This document shows positions 43,686 to 52,850 of a DNA stretch of 64,000 nt, in pieces. The first letter of the stretch is position 1; every line of letters starts with the position of its first letter. This stretch comes from Sphingomonadales bacterium (GTDB taxonomy: Bacteria; Pseudomonadota; Alphaproteobacteria; Sphingomonadales; Sphingomonadaceae). Under the pieces are notes generated by a model. It saw only the letters and a list, made by a program, of their open reading frames with translations, made no database searches and was not told the DNA's origin. The stretch is taken from NCBI GenBank assembly GCA_028871475.1, contig JAGWMZ010000021.1, positions 1 through 64,000 of the forward strand, given 5' to 3'. The translations under genes were made by a program, and so were the position numbers.

Positions 43686-45143
43686 GTGACGGGAAGAGAG
43701 CGCAAACAACGTTTGTTGGCTGGTTTACTGCTGACAGGCGCTCTCTTCCCGCCCTTGCCGGCGTCGGCAGATGATTTGCGCAGCGCGCTGGCCGCTGCCT
43801 ACAACACCAACCCCACATTGCAGGCCCAGCGCGCCCAGCAGCGCGCCACTGATGAGGGCGTCCCCCTCGCCCGCGCCAATGGGCTGCCCAGCCTGACCGC
43901 TTCGGCCAGCGAAACCGAATTTGTGAAACAGAACCCCCTGTCGGGCAGCGAACTGCCGCGCATGCTGGGGGCCAATGCCACGCTGACGGTGCCGGTCTAT
44001 TCGGGAGGCGGCGTGCGCAATGCCATCCATGCCGCAGAAACCCGCGTGCAGGCCGGCAAGGATGATCTGCGGGCCACCGAGGGCAATGTCTTTGCCCAGG
44101 CCGTGGCGGCCTATCTCGATGTGATGCGCACCGAGGCGATCGTACGGCTGAACAAGGCACAGGTCGATACGTTGAAATTCGACCTGTCGATGACCTCGGA
44201 CCGTTTCCAGATCGGTGACCTGACTCGCACCGATGTGGCCCAGTCACAAAGCCGTCTGGCCGTGGCGCAGGGCAATCTGCGCACTGCCGAAGCCAATCTG
44301 GTGAGCGCGCGCGAAACCTACATCCAGATCATCGGCAAGCCACCGGAGAATCTGGCCTCCCCTCCTCCGCTGACGGGCCTTCCCGCCAGTGTCGAGGATG
44401 CGGTGGGCATTGCTCTCGACAACAGCCCCGACCTGTCGGGCGCGCGGCAAAGGGCCAAGGCGGCGGGCTATGACGTTTCCAGCGCGCGGGCCTCGCGCCT
44501 GCCCAAGGTCAGCCTGTTTGCCGATGGCAATTACACCAACTATCTGGGCTCGCTCTCCTTCAGCAATCTGGCGATCGACGGCATTCCCCAGCATTACACT
44601 GCCGCTGATGTCGGCGTGCGCGCCACCATTCCGCTCTATCAGGGCGGCGGGCTCTCCGCGCAGGTGCGACAGGCACAAGCCATCGAGAATCAGGCACAGG
44701 AACAGTCGATCGGCACGGAACGGGCGGTGATCGCGCAGGCACGCTCGGCATGGTCAACATGGAAAGCGGCCAATGACGTCATCGCCGACAGCCAGATCGC
44801 GGTCGATTCCGCCCAGCTCAGTCTGGAAGGCGTGCGCGCGGAAAACAGCGTGGGCAACCGCACCGTGCTCGACATTCTGAACGCCGAGCAGGAACTGGTG
44901 AACGCGCAGGTAACTTTGGTGACCGCGCGGCGCAACGCCTATGTCGCCGGTTTCAACCTGCTGGTGACGATGGGGCGGGCGCAGGCGCGTGACCTGGGCT
45001 TTGAGGATGCGGCCATCTACGACCCGGATCGCCACTATCAACAGGCCCGCCACACGCTGTGGGATTGGGGCGAGGACCCCAAAACATCGCCAAAATCCAC
45101 CCGCACCGTTGACACGCCGGCCCAGTCCGGGTCAATTCCCTGA
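43686..45143 (+). CDS. tolC: TolC-family outer-membrane efflux channel
   Basis: This 485-residue exported protein has a signal peptide (LLAGLLLTGALFPPLPASA) and two outer-membrane efflux repeats, each with long coiled-coil helices and barrel strands (AYNTNPTLQAQRAQ at the start; ATIPLYQGGGLSAQVRQAQA in the second half; GVRAENSVGNRTVLDILNAE near the end). It forms the trimeric exit duct for drug efflux or type I secretion. The GTG start directly follows the PIMT-like stop. No inner-membrane pump or adaptor gene is nearby. Confidence 0.9.
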   Translation: MTGRERKQRLLAGLLLTGALFPPLPASADDLRSALAAAYNTNPTLQAQRAQQRATDEGVPLARANGLPSLTASASETEFVKQNPLSGSELPRMLGANATLTVPVYSGGGVRNAIHAAETRVQAGKDDLRATEGNVFAQAVAAYLDVMRTEAIVRLNKAQVDTLKFDLSMTSDRFQIGDLTRTDVAQSQSRLAVAQGNLRTAEANLVSARETYIQIIGKPPENLASPPPLTGLPASVEDAVGIALDNSPDLSGARQRAKAAGYDVSSARASRLPKVSLFADGNYTNYLGSLSFSNLAIDGIPQHYTAADVGVRATIPLYQGGGLSAQVRQAQAIENQAQEQSIGTERAVIAQARSAWSTWKAANDVIADSQIAVDSAQLSLEGVRAENSVGNRTVLDILNAEQELVNAQVTLVTARRNAYVAGFNLLVTMGRAQARDLGFEDAAIYDPDRHYQQARHTLWDWGEDPKTSPKSTRTVDTPAQSGSIP

Positions 45144-45188
45144 TTCTGTGCCCAAGGACTGCGCGGGCACGCAGGGGAGATTCGTGCG

Positions 45189-45635
45189 ATGCGCCAGCAG
45201 GGTGAACCTTCGGTCGAGGAAATTCTGGAATCGATCAAGAAGGTGATCGCGCGCGACAATCACAGCGCGCTGCGCCCGCCCGTGGCCGAACCGCCCCGCG
45301 AAACGCCGCCCCCTGCCCCGGCCGTGCCGCATGATGATGTGCTCGATCTGGCCGCCAGCGCGCGCTTCCTCGATACCGATGAGGACGAGGTCGAGGAAAC
45401 ACTGGTGACCGAAGGCGCGCGCCATTCGATGCGGGAATCGCTGGCGGCATTGGCGATGATGGCCCAGCCCGCCGCCCAGCCCCAGATCGTGCGCAGCGGC
45501 GAAACCTCGCTGGAGGCTCTGACGCGCGACTTGCTGCGCCCTGCCCTGGCCCAGTGGCTCGATGATCACCTGCCTGCCATGGTCGAGCGGATGGTGGCCG
45601 AGGAAATCGCCCGCATCGTCGGCAAGAAGCTCTGA
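45189..45635 (+). CDS. DUF2497 / PopZ-like polar organizing protein
   Basis: This 148-residue acidic protein has the layout of PopZ: a conserved N-terminal helix ([19 protein letters not shown]), a Pro/Ala-rich disordered middle (about residues 32-50), an acidic stretch ([11 protein letters not shown]) and a conserved C-terminal helical pair ([37 protein letters not shown]). In Caulobacter PopZ forms a polar scaffold that anchors the ParB-parS complex. This fits a gene close to the origin side of the chromosome. It lacks the valyl-tRNA synthetase neighbour I would expect. Confidence 0.8.
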   Translation: MRQQGEPSVEEILESIKKVIARDNHSALRPPVAEPPRETPPPAPAVPHDDVLDLAASARFLDTDEDEVEETLVTEGARHSMRESLAALAMMAQPAAQPQIVRSGETSLEALTRDLLRPALAQWLDDHLPAMVERMVAEEIARIVGKKL

Positions 45636-45642
45636 GACCTTC

Positions 45643-46026
45643 GTGACAGGCAAGGATGACATCGCGCTGGCCGGCAAGGCTCTGGCCAAGCTGGCGCAGG
45701 GGGATGGCATTGCCGGCAACATCAAGCGCCACATCTTCCTTTGCGCCGAGGCGCAGAAGGGCGAGTGCTGCTCGGCCGCCGTCGGCGGCGAGGCATGGGC
45801 TTATCTGAAAAAGCGCTGCAAACAGCTTGGCCTTGGCGACAAGGGCATCCACCGCAGCAAGGCCGATTGCCTCAAGGTCTGCTTTGCCGGGCCGGTGGCA
45901 GTCGTCTGGCCCGATGGCGTATGGTATCATTCCTGCACCCGGCCCGTGCTGGAGCGGATTTTGCAGGAACATCTCATTGGCGGCGTGCCGGTCGAAGAGT
46001 ATCGGTTGCGCGCGCCGGCGGACTGA
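45643..46026 (+). CDS. Thioredoxin-like [2Fe-2S] ferredoxin
   Basis: This 127-residue protein matches the thioredoxin-like ferredoxins. The cluster cysteines are in [15 protein letters not shown] and [13 protein letters not shown], followed by [14 protein letters not shown]. It would carry electrons in the cytoplasm; the partner is unknown. I chose the GTG at 45643, because the longer frame begins inside the PopZ-like gene. Confidence 0.8.
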   Translation: MTGKDDIALAGKALAKLAQGDGIAGNIKRHIFLCAEAQKGECCSAAVGGEAWAYLKKRCKQLGLGDKGIHRSKADCLKVCFAGPVAVVWPDGVWYHSCTRPVLERILQEHLIGGVPVEEYRLRAPAD

Positions 46027-46035
46027 ACCCGCGCC

Positions 46036-46329
46036 CTATTCGGCCCCATCCTCATCACTGCGGCCCACTGATGCATCATGCCCGCTGGCGTTGGAGAGAA
46101 ACACCAGCCCCATCAGCGCCGAGGTGAGCAGCATGCAGAACGCGATTCCCACCGCCACGGCGATGTAGAAATGGATCGAGACACGCCCATCCTGCCGATA
46201 GAGGATGATCATCGCACCCGTCACCGTGGCCGTCGTCGTCAGGAACATCCAGCGCATCAGACGGCGAAAGCGCGTCCAAATCGCCAAGGCGGTCGCAGGG
46301 TCATCAAGGGGTGAGGAAGGCGTGCCCAT
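46036..46329 (-). CDS. Small membrane protein
   Basis: This 97-residue protein has two hydrophobic helices (WMFLTTTATVTGAMIILY and IAVAVGIAFCMLLTSALMG) and an acidic C-terminus (SVGRSDEDGAE). No function is recognised. The ATG at 46329 is chosen over one 30 bases upstream. It converges on the ferredoxin gene. Confidence 0.65.
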   Translation of the reverse strand: MGTPSSPLDDPATALAIWTRFRRLMRWMFLTTTATVTGAMIILYRQDGRVSIHFYIAVAVGIAFCMLLTSALMGLVFLSNASGHDASVGRSDEDGAE

Positions 46330-46466
46330 GCGCACGTCATGCGCCTGGTGTTGCCGCAAAGCAAGGATCTCGACAAATTGACAAGAAACCGCGTCACGGT
46401 GACCTTTTCATAACAACGGGTTCGTGTCATCTTTCAACTCCCAAAATAAAAACAGGGAGAGTCGCC

Positions 46467-46895
46467 ATGACGATCGCGCGTCTCATTGAAGGTAGAAAAA
46501 ACCCTATTATCAATGTCTCGATCAATACACCTGTCCATGAAGCGGTGGATCTTCTGGCACAGCGCAGAATCGGCGCCCTCCCCGTGATGGATGGCCATGC
46601 GATTGCCGGCATTTTCTCCGAACGCGATGTGATCACTCAGCTTTCACAGCATGGTCCCTCCATGCTCGACAGGCTGGTGGGGCAGGTGATGACCTCGCCC
46701 GCCATTACCGTGGAGCCGGCCACCGGCGTGCTCGACGCGCTGGAACTGATGACCATGCGGCGCATTCGACACCTTCCCGTGCTGCAGGCCGGACGGATGA
46801 TCGCTTTCGTGTCGATCGGCGATCTGGTGAAATACCGAATCGAATATATCCAGCGTGAGGCCGAGGCCATGCGCGACTATATCCAGATGGCCTGA
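46467..46895 (+). CDS. CBS-domain pair protein
   Basis: This 142-residue cytoplasmic protein is a stand-alone CBS pair. The first CBS (VHEAVDLLAQRRIGALPVMD, GIFSERDVITQL) and the second (VLDALELMTMRRIRHLPVLQ, AFVSIGDLVKYRIE) both show the family pattern. Such pairs bind adenosyl ligands and regulate a partner; the partner is not visible. GGGAGAG precedes the ATG. Confidence 0.87.
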   Translation: MTIARLIEGRKNPIINVSINTPVHEAVDLLAQRRIGALPVMDGHAIAGIFSERDVITQLSQHGPSMLDRLVGQVMTSPAITVEPATGVLDALELMTMRRIRHLPVLQAGRMIAFVSIGDLVKYRIEYIQREAEAMRDYIQMA

Positions 46896-46962
46896 CACGC
46901 CAATCCATGTGGGACGGCGGGGCGGCCTTGCGAGGTTGGCCCGCCATGCCTACATTCAGCGC

Positions 46963-47289
46963 ATGACCGCAGTCACCCTCAGCCCGTCTGCCGCCGCGCG
47001 CGTTGCCTTCATCGCCCACAAGCAGGTGAAGCCTGCCATTCTGCGACTGTCGGTGGAAGGTGGGGGCTGTTCGGGCTTTCAATATCGCTTTGGCCTGGCC
47101 GATGCGCCGGAAGCCGACGATACCATCACCGAAACCGATGGCGTGAAGCTTGTGGTCGATGCGGCCAGCCTCGATCTCGTGGCGGGCTGTGTGGTGGATT
47201 ATGTCGAATCGCTGGGCGGGGCGGCGTTCAAGGTCGAAAATCCCAATGCCGTTGCGGGTTGTGGGTGCGGATCGTCCTTTGCGGTTTAA
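46963..47289 (+). CDS. erpA: Iron-sulfur cluster insertion protein
   Basis: This 108-residue A-type carrier delivers Fe-S clusters to apoproteins. The three conserved cysteines are in EGGGCSGFQY and AVAGCGCGSSF. The core YRFGLADAPEADD and VVDAASLDLVAGCVVDYVES fits ErpA/IscA, and ErpA is the usual type in this bacterial group. It stands next to xthA and is probably served by its own promoter. Confidence 0.87.
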   Translation: MTAVTLSPSAAARVAFIAHKQVKPAILRLSVEGGGCSGFQYRFGLADAPEADDTITETDGVKLVVDAASLDLVAGCVVDYVESLGGAAFKVENPNAVAGCGCGSSFAV

Positions 47290-47294
47290 GGGAT

Positions 47295-47500
47295 AAAGGG
47301 AAGATGCGGGGGCCATCACCCTCGCGCTCCCAATCATGGCGACCTTGCGCCTCCAGTTCATCGTCGCGCCATGCCGCGAAGCAGCTTTCAATTACAGCCT
47401 CTGACGGTAGAGAAGGTCGCATGACATCGCCGCCCGCACCGTCCTGTCGTCGGAAGACGTAATGGGGGCGTGGGGGCGATGGCCCCCTGCCTTTGCCCTT
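47295..47500. repeat. Interspersed repeat copy A
   Basis: A ~200-bp element with a palindromic head (GCGGGGGCCATCACCCTCGC near 47306) and a tail hairpin (47472-47477 with 47482-47487). It shares several blocks with the element at 48295, including CGCGAAGCAGCTT in the middle. No gene is inside. Confidence 0.6.
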
Positions 47501-47514
47501 AGGACCTTACCTCC

Positions 47515-48288
47515 ATGAAAATCGCCAGCTTCAACATCAACGGCATCAAGGCCCGCCTGCCGCGCCTGCTGGAATGGCTGGAGGAAACGCGCCCCGATGT
47601 CGCCTGCCTGCAGGAGATTAAGACGCAGGACGAGGGATTCCCGGCCGACGAGTTCGAGAAGATCGGCTATCAGGCCATCTGGCACGGCCAGAAGAGCTTT
47701 AACGGCGTGGCCATCCTTGCGCTGGGGGAAAAGCCCGTCGAGACCCAGCGCGGCCTGGAGGGCGATCCTGAGGACGATCATTCGCGCTATATCGAGGCGG
47801 AGGTGAGGGGGGTGCGCATCGCCGGCATCTATCTGCCCAACGGCAACCCGCAGCCCGGCCCCAAATTCGATTACAAGCTGCGCTGGATGGAACGCCTGCG
47901 CAAACGCATGGCCGAGATCCGCGCGCTGGAAATTCCGGCCGTGGTGTTGGGTGACTACAACGTCATCCCCACCGACCGCGACATCTGGTCACCCAAGGCG
48001 ATGGCTGACGATGCGCTGATGCAGCCGGAATCGCGCGATGCCTATTTTCGCCTGCTGGGCGATGGGTGGACCGATGCTATCGCCACACACAACCCCAATG
48101 GCGGTGTCTGGACCTATTGGGACTATCAGGCCGGTGCCTGGCAGCGCGATCACGGCTTCCGCATCGACCATGCGCTGCTGTCGCCCGAGGCGGCAGACCG
48201 TCTGGTGGCCTGCGGCGTGGACAAAGAGCATCGCGGGCGGGACAAGGCCAGCGATCATGCACCGATCTGGGTGGATTTGAGGGATTAA
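47515..48288 (+). CDS. xthA: Exodeoxyribonuclease III
   Basis: This 257-residue AP endonuclease/exonuclease repairs abasic sites and trims 3' ends. The EEP-family motifs appear in order: KIASFNINGIKARL, CLQEIKTQD (metal Glu), IAGIYLPNG, VVLGDYNVIPTDRD (Asp, Asn), WTYWDYQ, FRIDHALLS and KASDHAPIW (catalytic Asp-His). Length is normal. It lies between two copies of the interspersed repeat. Confidence 0.95.
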   Translation: MKIASFNINGIKARLPRLLEWLEETRPDVACLQEIKTQDEGFPADEFEKIGYQAIWHGQKSFNGVAILALGEKPVETQRGLEGDPEDDHSRYIEAEVRGVRIAGIYLPNGNPQPGPKFDYKLRWMERLRKRMAEIRALEIPAVVLGDYNVIPTDRDIWSPKAMADDALMQPESRDAYFRLLGDGWTDAIATHNPNGGVWTYWDYQAGAWQRDHGFRIDHALLSPEAADRLVACGVDKEHRGRDKASDHAPIWVDLRD

Positions 48289-48294
48289 GAAGGG

Positions 48295-48500
48295 ACAATG
48301 CGAGGGCCATCGCCCTCGTGCTCCCATGTGCTCCCATGTGCTGTCAGGTGTTGCGCCTGCATCGCCAGCTGCCCACACATTCCGCGAAGCAGCTTAATGC
48401 CTGACTCCGGCGGCGGGACATTCGCATGCGATCACCACCGGCACGCCCATTGTGTCGGGAAACGTAGTGGAGGTGCAGGGGGTAATGGCCCCCTGCTTAT
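48295..48500. repeat. Interspersed repeat copy B
   Basis: It has the same architecture as copy A: head hairpin (48301-48307 with 48312-48318), the CGCGAAGCAGCTTAATGCCT block, and a tail hairpin (48475-48482 with 48489-48496). CTCCCATGTG is repeated in tandem near 48321-48340. It lies between the convergent xthA and SleB genes. Confidence 0.6.
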
Positions 48501-48514
48501 CCCTTCCTCAACAA

Positions 48515-49168
48515 TCAACGATAGAAAACGTGATTGTCGATACGGGCAACACGCTGGCGGTTGCTCCAGCGCGGGGAAATGCGGGCAGAGTGGAAGAACA
48601 TCGCGCCTTCGGCCTGGCTCTGCCAGCTGCCGTCATTGGCGATTTCGGCAATCGCCATCGCCTTGTGCCAGCTGGCCGATCCATGCTTGATTACCGGCAT
48701 GGAGCCGCCATGGATGAAGGAAAACTGCGAAGGCTGGTACACAACGCCGCAATAGCTGTCGGGGAAGCGCCCCGAACGGGCGCGGGCCACGATCACGCGG
48801 GCAACAGCCAGCTGACCATCAAGCGTTTCGTTGCGGGCTTCGAAATAGACCGCACCGGCCAGACATTTGAGTTCGGGCGAAACCTCTTCGGGAACGTCCT
48901 GCTTCGCGACAAGCTGGGTCAGCGTTGCGGGGCTCACTGCGGCAGTGGCGTTCTCCGCATCGGCGGAAGGCTGGGCAAGATCGGCGTTCGCAGTGCCGGT
49001 CGCAGAGGCGTCCGCGGCAGGAACAGGCACGGTCTTGAGGGTTGGTTCACTTACAACGGCGGGGTTGCTGACCTGAGCCGCAGCGCCGGAACCGGCGGCG
49101 TTGAACACAATCATCATAACTGTCGCGGCCAGGGAAATCATGCTGGCACGGGCGAGTTGCTTGCTCAT
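48515..49168 (-). CDS. SleB-type cell-wall hydrolase
   Basis: This 217-residue exported protein has a signal peptide (MISLAATVMMIVFNAAGSGA), a Ser/Ala/Thr-rich linker to about residue 90, and a C-terminal SleB domain. The conserved blocks are LKCLAGAVYFEARNETLDGQ (catalytic Glu), QFSFIHG, IANDGSW and AMFFHSARISPRW. It should cut peptidoglycan glycan strands in the periplasm. The ATG at 49168 begins at the signal peptide. Confidence 0.85.
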   Translation of the reverse strand: MSKQLARASMISLAATVMMIVFNAAGSGAAAQVSNPAVVSEPTLKTVPVPAADASATGTANADLAQPSADAENATAAVSPATLTQLVAKQDVPEEVSPELKCLAGAVYFEARNETLDGQLAVARVIVARARSGRFPDSYCGVVYQPSQFSFIHGGSMPVIKHGSASWHKAMAIAEIANDGSWQSQAEGAMFFHSARISPRWSNRQRVARIDNHVFYR

Positions 49169-49380
49169 CAATTCAATTTCTAATGCGGTGAGCGCGCCCG
49201 ACGCAGAACGCAACAGGCCGGGCATCTTGCGACGCCTCCATGCCTGCCAACAATCCTGCCGGCTGCCCCCCGTCTGCGTGCCAGCCCGACAACCCCCCGG
49301 TTGTTATGGCCGCCTGCGCGTTTTAGGACGCCGCCCAGTGGCCCATGCGCGCGGGCAAGTCAACCGGCCGAACCTTTCAT

Positions 49381-49707
49381 TCAGATGAACCGTTCCGCCC
49401 CCGCGATGTCCAGTTCCACAATCCACAGGTCAGGATCCTGACTGCGGCGGCGCTCCAGCCAGTCGTGAAATGCCTGCGGTTCCTCGGGGTCGAGTCGCCT
49501 GGCGCAGTGCCATCCACGCGTGCCATCGGCCATGGGCATACGCTCGAAAACCCGCTGATTCCGGCCATTTTCGCACAATATCAGCAGGATGGTTCCGGCA
49601 TCCGGCTCGCCCTTGGCCACCACCGTGGCAAAGCCGCCTTCTGCATTCACCCGGCGTACCAGCGCCGAGACCTCAAGCGCGGCAGGCAGACGGGGGGTTT
49701 CGCTCAC
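49381..49707 (-). CDS. DUF1491 family protein
   Basis: This 108-residue cytoplasmic protein shows the DUF1491 pattern: LEVSALVRRVNAEGGFATV, ILLILCENG and DPDLWIVELDIAGAERF. Its function is unknown. Its ATG overlaps the hotdog thioesterase stop by four bases, and it is part of a ptsN-thioesterase-DUF1491 run on the minus strand. Confidence 0.8.
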   Translation of the reverse strand: MSETPRLPAALEVSALVRRVNAEGGFATVVAKGEPDAGTILLILCENGRNQRVFERMPMADGTRGWHCARRLDPEEPQAFHDWLERRRSQDPDLWIVELDIAGAERFI

Positions 49708-50177
49708 GAATGGTCCGGCGAATAGCCGGGCAGGGAGGAAAGGGCGAATTGGGAGCGCATGAAGGTGCCCGTGCCGCGCCCGATCTCCTCACCCTCCTCG
49801 TCGATCAACCGCGCCTCGGCCACCAGAACGCGACGGCGGCCACTGATCCAGCGGCCCTCTGCCGTAACGCGACCACCGCGCACCGGGCGGGAGAACAGCA
49901 GGTTGAACGAGGTTGTCAGCAGGAAACGATCGGTCACCAGCGTGTTGGCCGCATAGAAAGCGGCATCATCGAGCATCTTGAAATAGATCGTGCCATGCGC
50001 GGCGCCGGCGGCATGAAACCATTTGGGGTCGATGTCGAAAAGGATGCGGGCAAAGCCCTCTCGCTCAATCTCCAGCCGGGAAGAAAACTGCCCATTGATC
50101 GGTGCGGAGGCATAAAGCCCCTCGAGCGCGCGCCAGTGAAGCCGCGCGCTCGGATCATCCTGAGGTTCCATGGTCAA
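49704..50177 (-). CDS. PaaI-type hotdog thioesterase
   Basis: This 157-residue protein has the hotdog fold of acyl-CoA thioesterases. The helix segment AAGAAHGTIYFKMLDDAAFY carries the active-site Asp, and the strands TSFNLLFSRPVRGGRVTAEG and RVLVAEARLIDEEGEEI follow. The usual G-G-x-x-x-x-L-D turn is present as AHGTIYFKMLD. The acyl substrate is unknown. The ATG could be 50177 or the one two codons later. Confidence 0.78.
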   Translation of the reverse strand: MTMEPQDDPSARLHWRALEGLYASAPINGQFSSRLEIEREGFARILFDIDPKWFHAAGAAHGTIYFKMLDDAAFYAANTLVTDRFLLTTSFNLLFSRPVRGGRVTAEGRWISGRRRVLVAEARLIDEEGEEIGRGTGTFMRSQFALSSLPGYSPDHS

Positions 50178-50186
50178 TCAGCCCTG

Positions 50187-50648
50187 TCAGGCCGCATCGC
50201 GATCGAGCACATTGGCCAGCAATGCGTAAAGCGCCTCGTCACTGGGCGCATCCGACAGGGCGGCGTGCATCTTGTCATCGCGCATCATGCGGCTGATCGC
50301 GGCCAGGGCATGGAGATGGACAGCCCCGGCCTGTTCGGGCGAAAGCAGGCCGAAGACGATATCGACCGGCATGTCATCGGCGGAATCAAAAGCAACCGGT
50401 GCCTCCAGCCGCAGCACGACAGCCACCGGACGCGTCATGTCGGGCATACGGGCGTGGGGAATGGCAACACCTCGACCAAAGCCGGTGCTGCCCAGCCTTT
50501 CCCTTTCCTCGATCCTTTCGTGGACGAGTGTTTCATCAAGTGCGTAAACCTGGGCAAAGCGCCGGGCCAACTGCTCGATGATCGTGGCCTTGCTGTCGGC
50601 GGCAATGGTGCCGACCGCTTCCGGCATAAGCATGAACAGCGCTGTCAT
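50187..50648 (-). CDS. ptsN: PTS IIA-type regulatory protein
   Basis: This 153-residue protein is EIIA(Ntr) of the nitrogen phosphotransferase system, which regulates potassium, nitrogen and stress responses. The phosphorylated His is in GRGVAIPHARMPD. The strands RPVAVVLRLEAPVAFD and VDIVFGLLSPEQA and the final HLHALAAISRMM are typical. The ATG at 50648 gives the usual length. hpf lies just upstream on the same strand, the standard rpoN-hpf-ptsN neighbourhood without rpoN here. Confidence 0.88.
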   Translation of the reverse strand: MTALFMLMPEAVGTIAADSKATIIEQLARRFAQVYALDETLVHERIEERERLGSTGFGRGVAIPHARMPDMTRPVAVVLRLEAPVAFDSADDMPVDIVFGLLSPEQAGAVHLHALAAISRMMRDDKMHAALSDAPSDEALYALLANVLDRDAA

Positions 50649-50883
50649 CGCCAATGTATACTTGCCTTTTTGGGCCCCGGCCCCCCGTGAAACCGGATGC
50701 GGGCGGGTCGATAGCGTTTTTTCGGGCAACAGGCAAAGGCGTTTGCGGACGCTGGCCCATATACCGAACGGAGGGCAGAGCGTCTGGTCGGAGCCGAGTT
50801 GTCCGCCACGACCAGACGTAGCCTGCCTACCAGAGGCTGCTATTCCCACCCCGCCCGGTAAGAGGCGCGGCGCGGTTCGTCTG

Positions 50884-51459
50884 TCACGACGGTTCGACCC
50901 AGCCGATCGAGCCATCACCGCGCCGATAGACCATATTATGCTTACCGGTGCCAGCATTTTTGAACAAAAGCGCATTGGTGTTGCGCAGATCCAGCATCAT
51001 CACCGCGTCCGAAACGGTCGCTTCGGGCACGTCCACGCGCAGTTCGGCGATGACCAGCGGAGTCTCGGCGATTTGGGCGCCGTCATCCTCATCCTGATGG
51101 GCCGGTTCCTCGAAGATGACATAGGCCGCATCCTCGGCGCGGGCGGCATGGCTGGCCTGTTCATGCCGGTCGTTCAACCGCTTCTTGTAGCGGCGCAACT
51201 GGGTTTCGATCTTGGTCGCGGCCTGGTCAAGGCACTGATGCGCGTCATGGGCAATGCCGGCGCCCTTCAGGATGAGACCCTGGCGGACATGGGTAACGAT
51301 ATCGCAGCGGAAGGACCCGCCCGGCGCCTTGCCGAAGGTCACAACCGAGGAGAGGGCACGATTGAAGTGCTTGTCGACTATGGTGTTGAGCCGGTCCTCG
51401 ACATGGACCCGCAGCGCCTCGCCAGTTTCCATCTGATGTCCGGAAACGCGAATGTCCAT
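50884..51459 (-). CDS. hpf: Long-form ribosome hibernation promoting factor
   Basis: This 191-residue protein has the short HPF/RaiA domain (MDIRVSGHQMETGEALRVHV, then VVTFGKAPGGSFRCDIVTH, DAHQCLDQAATKIETQLRR). A linker and a C-terminal dimerisation domain follow (EATVSDAVMMLDLRNTNALL, MVYRRGDGSIGWVEP). It pairs and protects 70S ribosomes at rest. It and ptsN are separated by about 235 bp with no visible gene. Confidence 0.92.
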   Translation of the reverse strand: MDIRVSGHQMETGEALRVHVEDRLNTIVDKHFNRALSSVVTFGKAPGGSFRCDIVTHVRQGLILKGAGIAHDAHQCLDQAATKIETQLRRYKKRLNDRHEQASHAARAEDAAYVIFEEPAHQDEDDGAQIAETPLVIAELRVDVPEATVSDAVMMLDLRNTNALLFKNAGTGKHNMVYRRGDGSIGWVEPS

Positions 51460-51497
51460 GGTCCTTACTCCTTGTTCTCTTGTGGTAAACTCGAAAG

Positions 51498-52199
51498 CTA
51501 CTCCGCCAGCCAGAGCGGGTCTTTGATCGACTCCAAAAATTTCGCATGGGCGGCCAGTTCATCAGGACTGGCACCATGGGGGCGGGCGGGGCGGAAAATC
51601 CTTTCGCGCACCGCCGTGGTGGCGATGGCGGTATCGGTGGCGACGGTTTCGACGACGACGGCATCAGCAGCCAGCTCAAGGCCGATCTGCCGCCCGCCCA
51701 TCAGTTCAACATAGACCTGCGCCAACAGTTCCGCGTCGAGCAGCGCACCATGCTTGGTGCGGTGGCTGCGGTCGATGCCGTAACGGGTGCAAAGCGCGTC
51801 GAGCGAATTTTTGGCGCCCGGATGCCGGGCGCGGGCGATCCGCACCGTGTCCACCATGCGCGCGGTATCGACGATGGGCAGGCCCACCATGGTCAGCTCA
51901 TTGTTGATGAAGCCGAAGTCGAACCCGGCATTATGCGCCACCAACGGCGCATCGCCGATAAAGTCGAGGAAAGCCTGCGCTTCGGCGGCGAACAAGGGCT
52001 TGTCGGCCAGGAAGGCTTCGGACAGGCCATGCACGCGTTCAGCCTCGGCGGGCATATCGCGCTGGGGGTTGAAATAGCGGTGGAAGGTGTTGCCGGTCTG
52101 CACCCGGTTGATCATTTCCACGCAGCCGATCTCAACCATCCTGTCCCCGGTCTTGGGGTCGAGTCCCGTGGTTTCGGTGTCGAAAACGATCTCTCTCAT
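51498..52199 (-). CDS. dnaQ: DNA polymerase III epsilon subunit
   Basis: This 233-residue 3'-5' proofreading exonuclease shows the DEDDh motifs: MREIVFDTETTGLDP (Asp, Glu), VAHNAGFDFGFIN (Asp) and HGALLDAELLAQVY (His, Asp). The C-terminal helical segment binding the polymerase core is present. It forms a minus-strand group with coaE, aroE and maf. The spacing to coaE is about 50 bp. Confidence 0.93.
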   Translation of the reverse strand: MREIVFDTETTGLDPKTGDRMVEIGCVEMINRVQTGNTFHRYFNPQRDMPAEAERVHGLSEAFLADKPLFAAEAQAFLDFIGDAPLVAHNAGFDFGFINNELTMVGLPIVDTARMVDTVRIARARHPGAKNSLDALCTRYGIDRSHRTKHGALLDAELLAQVYVELMGGRQIGLELAADAVVVETVATDTAIATTAVRERIFRPARPHGASPDELAAHAKFLESIKDPLWLAE

Positions 52200-52250
52200 T
52201 CCCCTGACTATCGGCCTGCATGGGTCGGCTTACAAGGGGGAAAGGGGTTT

Positions 52251-52850
52251 TTATTCGCGCAAGCGCGCCAGTTTATCGATCAGAGCGGCGACCTGATCGC
52301 GAGTCCGGGCCAGCGGAAGGCCGGTGTCGATCACATGGTCGGCCAAAGCGCGTTTCTGCGCGTCGGGCATCTGCCTTGCCAGAATCGAGTCGAATCTCTG
52401 CGTGGTCATGCCAGGGCGTGCCAGAACCCTTTCGCGTTGCACGTCTGGCGGGGCCGAGACCACGGCCACCGAGTCGATTCCCGCACGCCCGACCTTTTCG
52501 AACAGCAGCGGAATGTCGAAAACCGCCACTGGCGCCTCGGCGTGTTCGGCCAGGAAGCTGGCGCGCTGACCAGCCACCGCCGGATGCACAATCGCCTCAA
52601 GCCGGGCGAGGGCGGCATCATCGCCAAAGACGGCCACGCCCAGCTTTTCCCGGTCGACCCCGGCCACAGTGGTCGATCCGGGAAAGGCCGTTTCGATCGC
52701 GGGCAGCAAGATGCCGCCGGGCCCCTGCATGGCGCGCACGCAGGCATCGGCATCAAAGACCGGCACGCCCATGTCGCCCAGCATGGACGCCACGGCCGAT
52801 TTGCCCATGCCGATGGAGCCGGTGAGCCCAAGAACGTAGGGCCGCGTCAT
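52251..52850 (-). CDS. coaE: Dephospho-CoA kinase
   Basis: This 199-residue kinase performs the last step of coenzyme A synthesis. The P-loop is GLTGSIGMGKSAVASML, the substrate block VPVFDADACVRAM and the lid FDIPLLFEKVG. Its ATG overlaps the end of aroE by four bases, so the two are translationally coupled. Confidence 0.94.
   Translation of the reverse strand: MTRPYVLGLTGSIGMGKSAVASMLGDMGVPVFDADACVRAMQGPGGILLPAIETAFPGSTTVAGVDREKLGVAVFGDDAALARLEAIVHPAVAGQRASFLAEHAEAPVAVFDIPLLFEKVGRAGIDSVAVVSAPPDVQRERVLARPGMTTQRFDSILARQMPDAQKRALADHVIDTGLPLARTRDQVAALIDKLARLRE

Noticed and set aside
47295..48500. CRISPR array
   Set aside because: The repeats are two ~200-bp palindromic elements flanking a gene, not short regularly spaced repeats; no cas genes are in the window.
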